A DNA stretch of 36,364 bases from a virus, in IMG/VR virus record IMGVR_UViG_3300009124_000042, positions 1 to 36,364 of that record. One strand, 5' to 3'. The notes beneath the pieces were generated by a model. That model saw only the letters and a program-made list of their open reading frames with translations. It was not told the DNA's origin and made no database searches. Position 1 is the stretch's first letter, and the number at the start of each line of letters is the position of its first letter. The translations under genes were made by a program, and so were the position numbers. Below are positions 1 to 6,592 of this stretch, piece after piece.

Positions 1-48
1 TTCCACAATGTACGATAGGCTGGAACGAGAACCTTGTGCGAAGGCCAT
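1..48 (-). CDS. Tail tube protein, N-terminal fragment
   Basis: Only the first 16 codons are inside the window, reading MAFAQGSRSSLSYIVE; the gene runs off the left edge. The ATG at 48 follows a GGAGAA ribosome-binding site at 55-60. The start resembles the N-termini of siphovirus major tail (tube) proteins, and it lies directly after the tail terminator gene, where a tube gene is expected. The assignment rests on this short N-terminus and gene order only; another tail structural protein is possible. Confidence 0.55.
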   Translation of the reverse strand, partial: MAFAQGSRSSLSYIVE

Positions 49-59
49 AATGTATTCTC

Positions 60-482
60 CTAATTGTTATAGACGTACCATCCGATATTAATCGGAACGT
101 AGTACCAAGGCGCATCTAAGAAACCTTGCTGTCTTTCAGCGTAATCTATAGATACAGTTATTGTTTCATCCCCAGTGTAGGAGATCTTAGTGGTTGCTTC
201 AAAAGCCTCTAAAATAGTGTTAGCTAGGGCATCAGCAGCGGCGGGGCCATTACCTTCTGGGGTGTAGGCAGTTACAACAAACACACCATCGTATCTCTGT
301 TGTGGGTTTAAACCTCTTACAGCGGGTCTGCGGAGTGTCGGGAGAAAATTAGTCTGTAGGTAGCTTGTACCTGTAGTTGGGCTAAATGAAACATTCTCAT
401 AAGCTATACCACTAGGTAAATTAGCAGTATTAGCTAACTTGTTCTCAAGTGCCGCCCGTATGTCATTATAGATACTAGCCAT
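60..482 (-). CDS. Tail terminator-like protein (DUF4128)
   Basis: This 140-aa protein resembles the DUF4128 family, which is related to lambda gpU-like tail terminators that cap the tail tube and join it to the head. It begins with a helix (MASIYNDIRAALENKLAN), followed by a beta-rich core ending in PINIGWYVYNN. Its start overlaps the end of the upstream gene by 8 bp, consistent with coupled translation. The flanking genes (HK97 gp10-like protein upstream, tail tube downstream) fit this role. The family call is from sequence pattern and position; the exact function is inferred. Confidence 0.7.
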   Translation of the reverse strand: MASIYNDIRAALENKLANTANLPSGIAYENVSFSPTTGTSYLQTNFLPTLRRPAVRGLNPQQRYDGVFVVTAYTPEGNGPAAADALANTILEAFEATTKISYTGDETITVSIDYAERQQGFLDAPWYYVPINIGWYVYNN

Positions 483-885
483 GAATGTTTCTCACTTGAG
501 TAAATACGAAGTATGGGGGTCTTATCCAGTTCTTACCACCATATTCAACAGCAACAGCATGAGGACTATTATTACGAAGTACTATGCTTGTAGTGTCTAG
601 TAGGGAAGGTATTTTAGATATATCTTCCATAAGATTGTCCATACCTTTCTGACGCATAGCTCTGTCATTACCCTTTGGCTTATTCTTAGAGCTTTTACCT
701 CTAGGTCTGCCAGCGCCAGTAGAAAAGGAGAAGGATGTTACATATGCACCAGTGTATACTGGAGAGAGATTAACAGCGGTTTGTGCTATGTCAACTAGCT
801 TACGCTCTACTTGTTGTTCAGCTAAAGCCTTAAGACCATCTATCTTCCTCTGTAGGGAAGGCATGACCTTTAACTCAGTTCTCAT
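475..885 (-). CDS. HK97 gp10-like tail completion / head-tail joining protein
   Basis: This 136-aa protein has the pattern of the HK97 gp10 family: an N-terminal helical part with a run like AQTAVNLSPVYTGAYVTSF, a basic flexible segment (PRGKSSKNKPKGNDR, about residues 60-75), and a C-terminal SPHAVAVEYGG block. Members sit at the head-tail interface of siphoviruses. The start abuts the stop of the upstream head-closure gene, and its end overlaps the tail terminator gene. The family match is good; whether it acts in the neck or in tail completion cannot be seen from sequence. Confidence 0.7.
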   Translation of the reverse strand: MRTELKVMPSLQRKIDGLKALAEQQVERKLVDIAQTAVNLSPVYTGAYVTSFSFSTGAGRPRGKSSKNKPKGNDRAMRQKGMDNLMEDISKIPSLLDTTSIVLRNNSPHAVAVEYGGKNWIRPPYFVFTQVRNIHG

Positions 886-1247
886 TACTCTCTCACATCA
901 CACAAGAAACAAATCTTGACCCCATTAGAAAATATAGTAACAACAGAAATAACATTAACTGTGTCACCGTTACCAATAATCTGATCTTCGTCATCGGGTT
1001 CTACTGCCAATCCTAAAGCTGGGACTACGCATTTACGGGTGCCTCTGCGGATCTCATCTACATTAGCTATGATACCTTGATCGTAGTTGTAGAAGTAACC
1101 TTCAAAGCTGTAGTCGGTTGTAGCTGAACCTGTTACTGAACCTGTAGTAGGATCGTAGGTTCCTGCTGTAGTCTTCTTGCGTAGAGTAAGTGGTTCACCA
1201 AACTCCTCTACCATCTTGAGTAGGTTATAACCTCTTGAGAATGCCAT
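885..1247 (-). CDS. Head-closure / head-tail adaptor protein
   Basis: This 120-aa, beta-rich protein has the pattern seen in phage head-tail adaptor or stopper proteins: a basic strand segment near residue 20 (PLTLRKKTTAGTYDPTTG), then SFEGYFYNYDQG and a conserved GNGDTVNVISV region near the C-terminus. It lies between the connector protein and the gp10-like protein, the standard place for a head-closure protein that seals the portal after DNA packaging. No catalytic motif is expected or seen. The function is inferred from size, fold pattern and synteny. Confidence 0.6.
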   Translation of the reverse strand: MAFSRGYNLLKMVEEFGEPLTLRKKTTAGTYDPTTGSVTGSATTDYSFEGYFYNYDQGIIANVDEIRRGTRKCVVPALGLAVEPDDEDQIIGNGDTVNVISVVTIFSNGVKICFLCDVRE

Positions 1248-1257
1248 GACCTATCCC

Positions 1258-1719
1258 TTAACTATAGTCGTAATCATCACCACTATAACTTGGTGGGTTC
1301 TTGAATCTATCCCTACGGAAGGATGGTGGAACACGATCTGTATTTTGTCTTACAGCATCTACTCTAGCTATGCTAATACCACCAGCAACTACACCCACAC
1401 TAGCTCCAGCCTTCTTACCGTTAAGCTCAAGGTCTAAAGCTAGTTGAGTATACTGATTAGCTAGGTCACTGTAGTTAGCACTGAGAGCGCCTGACAGGTT
1501 CTGTGTGACCCTACGAGAGTATTGTGCAGCGATTGTTCTAGCGGTCCAAGCACCAGCTTGATATATGTTGTTACTTGTCTGGGCTAGAGCAAAAACTATT
1601 TCTTCATTCTGAACTTGTTGGTCGTTAGTGTCAGTGTCTCCCACAAGGAGCCGTACAGAGTTTAAACGCCCAGAGGCTGTACTTGTACCCAAATCAGTTG
1701 CATCATACGACCAAGCCAT
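1258..1719 (-). CDS. Head-tail connector (adaptor) protein
   Basis: This 153-aa protein contains the block RLLVGDTDTNDQQVQNEEI near residues 23-42, followed by helices (ARTIAAQYSRRVTQ). This pattern is typical of siphovirus connector proteins of the HK97 gp6 / SPP1 gp15 type, which dock under the portal ring. The C-terminus is basic, then acidic and Tyr-rich (SGDDYDYS). The neighbours are a small capsid-module protein upstream and the head-closure protein downstream. The connector role is inferred from the conserved block and gene order. Confidence 0.65.
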   Translation of the reverse strand: MAWSYDATDLGTSTASGRLNSVRLLVGDTDTNDQQVQNEEIVFALAQTSNNIYQAGAWTARTIAAQYSRRVTQNLSGALSANYSDLANQYTQLALDLELNGKKAGASVGVVAGGISIARVDAVRQNTDRVPPSFRRDRFKNPPSYSGDDYDYS

Positions 1720-1722
1720 TCT

Positions 1723-2115
1723 TTAAGTCTCCATGTGACCATAATTTCTACGCCAGCTACGAATAAGCCCACGCTGTTTATCAACTATCTTAGACTTCTT
1801 ACACTTCTTCTTTTGGAACTCAGCTTCAGATTTTGTCTTAGAGTTTACTTTATCGTTGATACTGTCCACAAGACCATGCAAACCATCTATGTCTAGTTGC
1901 TCTAGTCCATCACCAACTTTAAGCTTTACTTCAAACTCTGAGTTATGATGAATGAAACCTTGTGTGTATAAGATTAGTGCTTTATCTTCACTTACACCAA
2001 TCTCTTTCCATTTAAACTCATCACCCTTCTTTAGCTGTCTACCCCAAGATTGAAACGGGCGCTTAACAAATACTGGACGGTCTAGTTGAAATGGCATATT
2101 CTCTTGTCGGATCAT
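1723..2115 (-). CDS. Small capsid-module protein of unknown function
   Basis: I do not recognise a defined family. The 130-aa product has a compact N-terminal part (PVFVKRPFQSWGRQLKKGD, then KALILYTQGFIHHN) and a strongly basic C-terminus rich in Lys and Arg (about residues 95-125). It lies between the major capsid protein and the connector, where short head-completion proteins are common. Two starts are possible: ATG at 2115, preceded by an AAGG sequence at fair spacing, or ATG at 2097 (MPFQLDRP). The first has the better ribosome-binding site. A structural or head-completion role is a guess from position. Confidence 0.55.
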   Translation of the reverse strand: MIRQENMPFQLDRPVFVKRPFQSWGRQLKKGDEFKWKEIGVSEDKALILYTQGFIHHNSEFEVKLKVGDGLEQLDIDGLHGLVDSINDKVNSKTKSEAEFQKKKCKKSKIVDKQRGLIRSWRRNYGHMET

Positions 2116-2144
2116 TGTACTACCTTTTGTCGGGGAAGGATGGC

Positions 2145-2166
2145 AGGGGCCATTACTACAGCCCCC
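2145..2166 (-). terminator. GC hairpin after the capsid gene, possible attenuator
   Basis: Between the capsid stop codon and the next gene, GGGGC and GCCCC arms form a hairpin with a 10-nt loop. No T-tract follows, so it is not a classical terminator. It may reduce transcription after the highly expressed capsid gene or stabilise the mRNA 3' end. Confidence 0.35.
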
Positions 2167-2177
2167 ACCAATGTAAA

Positions 2178-3164
2178 TTAAGCTACAGCAGCAGCGAAGA
2201 GGTAACCCAAGTCAGCGCCTACGACTTTCATATCGTAAGACATTTTAACTTGGATCATCTCAGCGATTTGCTGACGCTTCAGAGCATCATCTGAGAATGA
2301 CTCAACAGTGATACCTAAGTTGTTCACACCTTCTAGGTTATTCCAAGCGAAGGTCAAACCAGCGGCTGGTGACATAAGACCAGCATTGTTTGGTGTGTAA
2401 GCCAACAGAGCATTTTTACCACCGATGAACGCATTGCTTTCTGCAACACCTTCTACTGATGAGTTCTTGACAGCTTCCATGATGTAGAAGTTCTCTACTT
2501 CAAAGATTTCAGCCAACTTAGCATCTGTGATCAACGCAGTGTTAGTTACAGTTGCGCCACCGTTCAAACGTGCCAGAATGTCTGGGTGATTGATCAGTTT
2601 ATCACGTACTTCTTTACCAACAACCATTGTGTTTGGCTTGAAGCCACCAGAAGCCAACTGTACTGCACGACGAGCAGCAGTTACATCTTGGATTGGTGTT
2701 GAGTTGGTGTAGTCTGACCACTGTGAAGTGCCTGACAATGTGTTGTCTGTTCCCCAAACTCCTGTTGAGAAGAAGTTGGTTGCAAACTGCTCTTCACGAT
2801 GGATCATAAGACGCATCGCCAAAGTTTCAGCACCAGCAGAACGGATGTCCAACATAGCATCTTCGTTAGCCAAAGTCTGCTCATCGAAGTCCATACCAAG
2901 ACCGTATACGTCAGCAAAGTAGCTGCTGGATGACAAAGTCATACCGATACGGTTTACTTCTGTACGTGGAGCCAATTTAGCTACATCACCAGTACGGTTC
3001 ATGTTCGCACGGTCATAGATGTAGTATTTGTCAGATTGTTTTGAAACACCGACAGTTGGGAAAACTTTATCAGCAATAAAGTTCTCTTGTGATTGTGCGT
3101 AGGCCAGCGTGAGGTTAGTCAGCGGCTGGTCAATATGCACTGCGGATGGAGTTAGCAAGGGCAT
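2178..3164 (-). CDS. Major capsid protein
   Basis: This 328-aa protein has the length and layout of an HK97-fold major capsid protein of the kind found next to XkdF proteases and DUF2190 decoration proteins. Visible hallmarks are the N-terminal arm (ENFIADKVFPTVGVSKQSDKY), an R-rich central helix (LAMRLMIHREEQFATNFF), and a P-domain segment with FKPNTMVVGKEVRDKLINHPD. It ends in a small-residue tail (YLFAAAVA). It follows scaffold and decoration genes and precedes connectors, the standard order. No signal peptide is present; the product assembles in the cytoplasm. Confidence 0.88.
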   Translation of the reverse strand: MPLLTPSAVHIDQPLTNLTLAYAQSQENFIADKVFPTVGVSKQSDKYYIYDRANMNRTGDVAKLAPRTEVNRIGMTLSSSSYFADVYGLGMDFDEQTLANEDAMLDIRSAGAETLAMRLMIHREEQFATNFFSTGVWGTDNTLSGTSQWSDYTNSTPIQDVTAARRAVQLASGGFKPNTMVVGKEVRDKLINHPDILARLNGGATVTNTALITDAKLAEIFEVENFYIMEAVKNSSVEGVAESNAFIGGKNALLAYTPNNAGLMSPAAGLTFAWNNLEGVNNLGITVESFSDDALKRQQIAEMIQVKMSYDMKVVGADLGYLFAAAVA

Positions 3165-3185
3165 TTAATTATTCCTTTCTTGCAA

Positions 3186-3557
3186 TTAAGCAGCAGCGTT
3201 GCCACCTTGGATCAACTCGATAGCCATAACTTGACCGTCAACTGCTGCTTCCAAAGCGTAACCCATGATGATATTTGTTGAAGCTGCGGTAACTGCGTCA
3301 CCAGAAGCATCAGTTGCAACGGCTGCACCAGCGGCAATACTACCACCAGCAGTTACCATAACCTTACCTGAGACTGCTACAGTTGCAGCAGCGCCAGCGG
3401 CAGGGTTATTCAACAGAACACCAATGCAATTTTCACCAGCAGAATCTGCTAGATCTACTTGACCGTCACTCTCAAGAGTAACGAATTTAAATTGTGCTGC
3501 GGTGAGGCTTTCACCAGCAACAAAAGACCGTGTATCACGGGACTGCATTACAGCCAT
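3186..3557 (-). CDS. Head decoration protein (DUF2190-like)
   Basis: The 123-aa product is rich in Ala, Gly and Val and resembles DUF2190 capsid decoration or cement proteins. It has GESLTAAQFKFVTLESDGQV near the N-terminus, CIGVLLNNPAAGA in the middle, and VSGKVMVTAGGSIAAGA after it. Such proteins form trimers that stabilise expanded HK97-fold capsids. It lies directly upstream of the major capsid gene with a 21-bp gap, as in many siphoviruses. The family is clear from pattern; the cementing role is inferred from relatives. Confidence 0.75.
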   Translation of the reverse strand: MAVMQSRDTRSFVAGESLTAAQFKFVTLESDGQVDLADSAGENCIGVLLNNPAAGAAATVAVSGKVMVTAGGSIAAGAAVATDASGDAVTAASTNIIMGYALEAAVDGQVMAIELIQGGNAAA

Positions 3558-3559
3558 AT

Positions 3560-4366
3560 TTATTCTCCTTTATAGGATTTGTTGATAAGAGCTTTACCTT
3601 CATCGGTCTTAGCAACTGCGGCATAAGCTACAGCATATTGGCTCTTCTTGATTTTGTTTTCGTCCATATAAGACTTAACGAGGGCATCCAGCTTGTCCTG
3701 TGCTGTAGCGAAGTTGCCATCAGCATCAGACTTACCAAATTCTTCCATAGACTCTCCGAATACTGCATCAGCACCCTTCAGAGCTTCCATAACTGCTTCA
3801 TCTGTATCAAACTTAGCAATAAGTGTTTTAGCTACGTCGATATTGAAGTTAGGTAGAGCTTCTTCTGCACGTTTAGTCAGTTCAGCATCTGCCTTAGCAA
3901 CTTCAGCTTCTTCCAGAGCCTTAAGGATAGGCGCAGGGATGTCAGCTTTGTTGATTTGCTCACCATCATATTCTACATACTCAGGCTCGACTTTCTTCTC
4001 AATTACGTCAGCTTTAATGACATAACCATTTTCGATGAGAGACTTGCGAAGACGCTCGTTCTCTTCCTTAAGAGCAACTTCAGAAGCCTTAAGTGTTTCG
4101 ATTTCAAGCTCTTCAGCGGTTGCATCATCAGCTTTCTTCATGTCCATGTTGTACATCTTCATGGCTTCTTCTTCAGACATACCTTTATCCATGTATGGCT
4201 TCAGTTTGGCCTTCAGATCATCAGACATTTTTTCTGTTACTTCATGTTCCATAGGTTCTCCATTGGAATTATCACGCTTGTACAAGGAGACTATTGCCTG
4301 TGCATTTGCTGGACGATCCACCAAAGACAACTCTTCCAGTTCAAGCTGTTTTAAAAGGTTAGGCAC
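3560..4366 (-). CDS. Scaffold-like protein carrying the last protease-fold strand
   Basis: The product (268 aa) is highly charged and helical, rich in Glu and Lys, with coiled-coil-like stretches (ASEVALKEENERLRKSL, about 95-111), as expected for a capsid scaffold. I place the start at GTG 4366: AAGGAGGA lies 5 nt upstream, and the GTG overlaps the protease stop in GTGCCTAA. An ATG at 4450 would add 28 residues inside the protease gene without support. The N-terminus (LELEELSLVDRPAN, about 8-21) matches the block that follows the catalytic Ser in S78-type proteases. So the protease fold and scaffold may be shared across two ORFs. The scaffold role is inferred. Confidence 0.7.
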   Translation of the reverse strand: MPNLLKQLELEELSLVDRPANAQAIVSLYKRDNSNGEPMEHEVTEKMSDDLKAKLKPYMDKGMSEEEAMKMYNMDMKKADDATAEELEIETLKASEVALKEENERLRKSLIENGYVIKADVIEKKVEPEYVEYDGEQINKADIPAPILKALEEAEVAKADAELTKRAEEALPNFNIDVAKTLIAKFDTDEAVMEALKGADAVFGESMEEFGKSDADGNFATAQDKLDALVKSYMDENKIKKSQYAVAYAAVAKTDEGKALINKSYKGE

Positions 4367-5552
4367 TATAGTCCTCCTTGATTGCACGACCCCCAATAGA
4401 GAAGGCCGCAAGTTCACCAGACTTAACCTTCGCCCAGACATTATCGTCATAGACTTTGAAAGCTACAATCCAGCCTTCACGGTCACTCTGAATGCCAAGG
4501 GATTCACCAATCTCTTTAGTGATAGGCATAGAATGAATAACTGCTCCAATCTGATCCCCTGTATGCATCTGTTTACCGACACGGATATGCTCCATAAAGC
4601 CATTGACAGCCTTAACGAGTGTGTCAGGTTCGATTACGTCACCTTGACGGTCAACCACTGGCTCACCTTTCTCAGTAACGACTGAGGCCCATCCATAGAC
4701 TAGACGCTGTTCGTCATCTGCCTTGAGGATTTGACCTTCAACACTTTTAGTAAGTTCGGACACTGATGTTCCACCTTCCCACATACGACAAGACCAGTAA
4801 CCTGCTGTAGTCTTATCTTTCTTGGTATCGCAAGAATGGCGGGAGCGGAAATTAGCTCTGGCTTTGGGGTCATCTCGACGGATCTCCATGTTAGGATCTC
4901 CAAAGGTAACTCTCTTTACCTTATCACCATCTTGCACGAATACTTCAAACTTCTTATTGCCACCTTGAATACGGCGAGGCTTGTTTAAAGTTACTTTCTC
5001 ACCTTGGTACTCAGCCTTAGTGAACTCTTCCTTCATCACTTCCTGTACGATAGCTCTGAGGGCGTCTAAGCGGTTCACTGATGGCTCTTCAGGTTCTTCA
5101 GCTACCTCATCACGAGAGTAATACGCTAGGTACTCTTCATGGCTACCACAGGGCATATACACCGCCTGTCCTATGCCATCTTCATGTACATGGATCTTAC
5201 CTTCACAACCCATGTCCATACTTCTAGCTCTGGCTTCCATCTCAGTAGAGAATACATCATTAGCTAGTTTAGCTTTAGCTATTGACTTCTTGCTGCTAGA
5301 TGGGTGACCTGATGGTAGTAAATCTTTGTCGTGATTAGCCTTCTTGGAGCCTCTGACAATCTTAAGGAAGCTATTGACACGAGCCATAGCCCATTGCTCA
5401 GGGCCAGTGACATTAGGACGTACTGACTGAGGGTTTGTACGGTAGGCACCTACACCTCTATCATAAACAGCCTCAAGCATACGCATAGTTACCTTATGCT
5501 TAGACTTCTTGTTATGCTCTTCCATTTTATTCTTAAGGGCTGTCTTAGGCAT
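4359..5552 (-). CDS. Prohead protease, XkdF / S78-like, with N-terminal phage domains
   Basis: The 397-aa protein has three parts. Residues about 1-90 match a phage N-terminal domain (DUF5824-like) with GAYRTNPQSVRPNV and PEQWAMARVNSFL. Residues about 185-265 hold a Cys-containing module with FGDPNMEIRRDDP and SCDTKKDKTTAGYWSCRMWE. Residues about 272-397 are an XkdF-like serine protease domain: RLVYGWASVVTEKGEPVVD, a His-containing stretch (KQMHTGDQIGAVIHSM), and AAFSIGG with the likely catalytic Ser385. It would trim scaffold and capsid proteins during head maturation. It ends 12 residues after SIGG, earlier than most S78 proteases; the missing strand is encoded at the start of the next gene. 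Confidence 0.8.
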   Translation of the reverse strand: MPKTALKNKMEEHNKKSKHKVTMRMLEAVYDRGVGAYRTNPQSVRPNVTGPEQWAMARVNSFLKIVRGSKKANHDKDLLPSGHPSSSKKSIAKAKLANDVFSTEMEARARSMDMGCEGKIHVHEDGIGQAVYMPCGSHEEYLAYYSRDEVAEEPEEPSVNRLDALRAIVQEVMKEEFTKAEYQGEKVTLNKPRRIQGGNKKFEVFVQDGDKVKRVTFGDPNMEIRRDDPKARANFRSRHSCDTKKDKTTAGYWSCRMWEGGTSVSELTKSVEGQILKADDEQRLVYGWASVVTEKGEPVVDRQGDVIEPDTLVKAVNGFMEHIRVGKQMHTGDQIGAVIHSMPITKEIGESLGIQSDREGWIVAFKVYDDNVWAKVKSGELAAFSIGGRAIKEDYSA

Positions 5553-6265
5553 TAGTCATCCAATTCCTCATTTACTAGCACACCTTCACCGAAGACATTC
5601 ATTTCATGTGTTCCAGATTTAGTCCTGAGTTGAAACTGTATGTCAGTTGTAGCATCGTATTTAAAAGGTAATCTACGTTGAATATTCATCTGGTTCTGAA
5701 AAGTAGTTCTAGCTACATTAAAAGTAACTCCGTTTCTATCTCGTGTAAAATTCTTAAACACTCCAGTCTTAGGAGAGGTACTGTCATTAGAGAAAGCATC
5801 AATACGGTATAGATAGAAACAATGACCAGCGGGTACAGTGTAGATACTGGCTTGGTTTCTTCCATCCCCAATTCTTATAGCTGCATAAACTGTACCACCA
5901 TTGGAAACTGTAATTAAACCTTGATTACCATCTGTATTGAAATAAATAACATCATTAATTCTAAAGAAGGCTTTAGTAGATGTAGCTGGTATAGTTACAT
6001 CTTCAGAGATAATATCATAGTTTGCATCTAATCCTATAATACGAGCAGTATATCCATTATCATTTGCAGCATCTGTACTAGCTACATCCATTGTTACAGC
6101 AGAGGTTGGATAGGTATAAGCTGTAGCGTACTCCCAAGCAGGTATAAAGTTAGTGGTTACATTCTCTTGGTAGCCAAATATATTACGGACTGACAGATAG
6201 TTTGACTCACCTTTAGCTATTGCTAGGGGGTCATGTTCGTATAGTTGTCTAGTCCATGTTGTCAT
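5552..6265 (-). CDS. Probable virion structural protein, unknown role
   Basis: I recognise this only as a type common in marine phages, beginning with a sequence like YEHDPLAIAKGESNYLSVRNIF. The 237-aa product is beta-rich with no membrane segment, signal peptide or enzyme motif. It contains short aromatic-rich strands (HCFYLYRIDAF) and ends in EGVLVNEELDD. Its stop codon abuts the protease start, and its start abuts the next upstream gene's stop, so it belongs to the same transcript. Position between appendage genes and the protease suggests a capsid or fibre component; this is inference. Confidence 0.55.
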   Translation of the reverse strand: MTTWTRQLYEHDPLAIAKGESNYLSVRNIFGYQENVTTNFIPAWEYATAYTYPTSAVTMDVASTDAANDNGYTARIIGLDANYDIISEDVTIPATSTKAFFRINDVIYFNTDGNQGLITVSNGGTVYAAIRIGDGRNQASIYTVPAGHCFYLYRIDAFSNDSTSPKTGVFKNFTRDRNGVTFNVARTTFQNQMNIQRRLPFKYDATTDIQFQLRTKSGTHEMNVFGEGVLVNEELDD

Positions 6266-6591
6266 TAGACAACGTCCTTCTTGATAACTACGTTTATTGG
6301 CTCAGTATTAGGAAAGGTCTCTCTCTTACCATCTGATTTTATAACTTCAAACTCTGCAAAGAATGTCCCAGATGTATCCGTATCTCCCGCTTGCCATTCG
6401 TAGCTAACAACACCATTTGCAGCGTCATCTATGGTAACTGCTTGGCTTACCTTTACTTCTTGAACAGAGTTAACCATTTTAAAAGTTACACTTTGCACCC
6501 CTGTTAAGTTCTCGCCAGAACCTTCAGGACCTTTCAATGTAGCTTGGAAAGTAGGAGAAGTGTCGTTTTGTTTTATAAAGAAGTCTGGCAT
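6265..6591 (-). CDS. BppU-like Ig-fold appendage protein
   Basis: The 108-aa product has the pattern of the BppU N-terminal family and related single-domain phage proteins: FIKQNDTSPTFQATLKG, then LTGVQSVTFKMV, then IDDAANGVVSYEWQAGDTD and a final AEFEVIKSDGKRETFPN block. In Gram-positive phages such domains anchor receptor-binding proteins to the baseplate. Here it is a free-standing small protein next to a long repeat protein, so it may attach an appendage to the virion. The domain call is moderate; its partner is unknown. Confidence 0.55.
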   Translation of the reverse strand: MPDFFIKQNDTSPTFQATLKGPEGSGENLTGVQSVTFKMVNSVQEVKVSQAVTIDDAANGVVSYEWQAGDTDTSGTFFAEFEVIKSDGKRETFPNTEPINVVIKKDVV

Positions 6592-6592
6592 T

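Noticed and set aside
4367-4450. Upstream ATG of the scaffold-like gene
   Set aside because: It lies wholly inside the protease gene without a ribosome-binding site, whereas GTG 4366 has a strong one at the right distance.
3265-4685. Plus-strand ORFs opposite capsid, scaffold and protease genes
   Set aside because: Antisense shadows of clearly identified genes; low-complexity Ser/Ala content and no ribosome-binding sites.
5441-5450. TAGGTGCCTA on the minus strand inside the protease gene
   Set aside because: It encodes conserved residues (VGAYR) and no TATAAT-like box follows; likely coincidence. A TAGGTGCCTT in nrdJ at about 32565 was rejected for the same reason.
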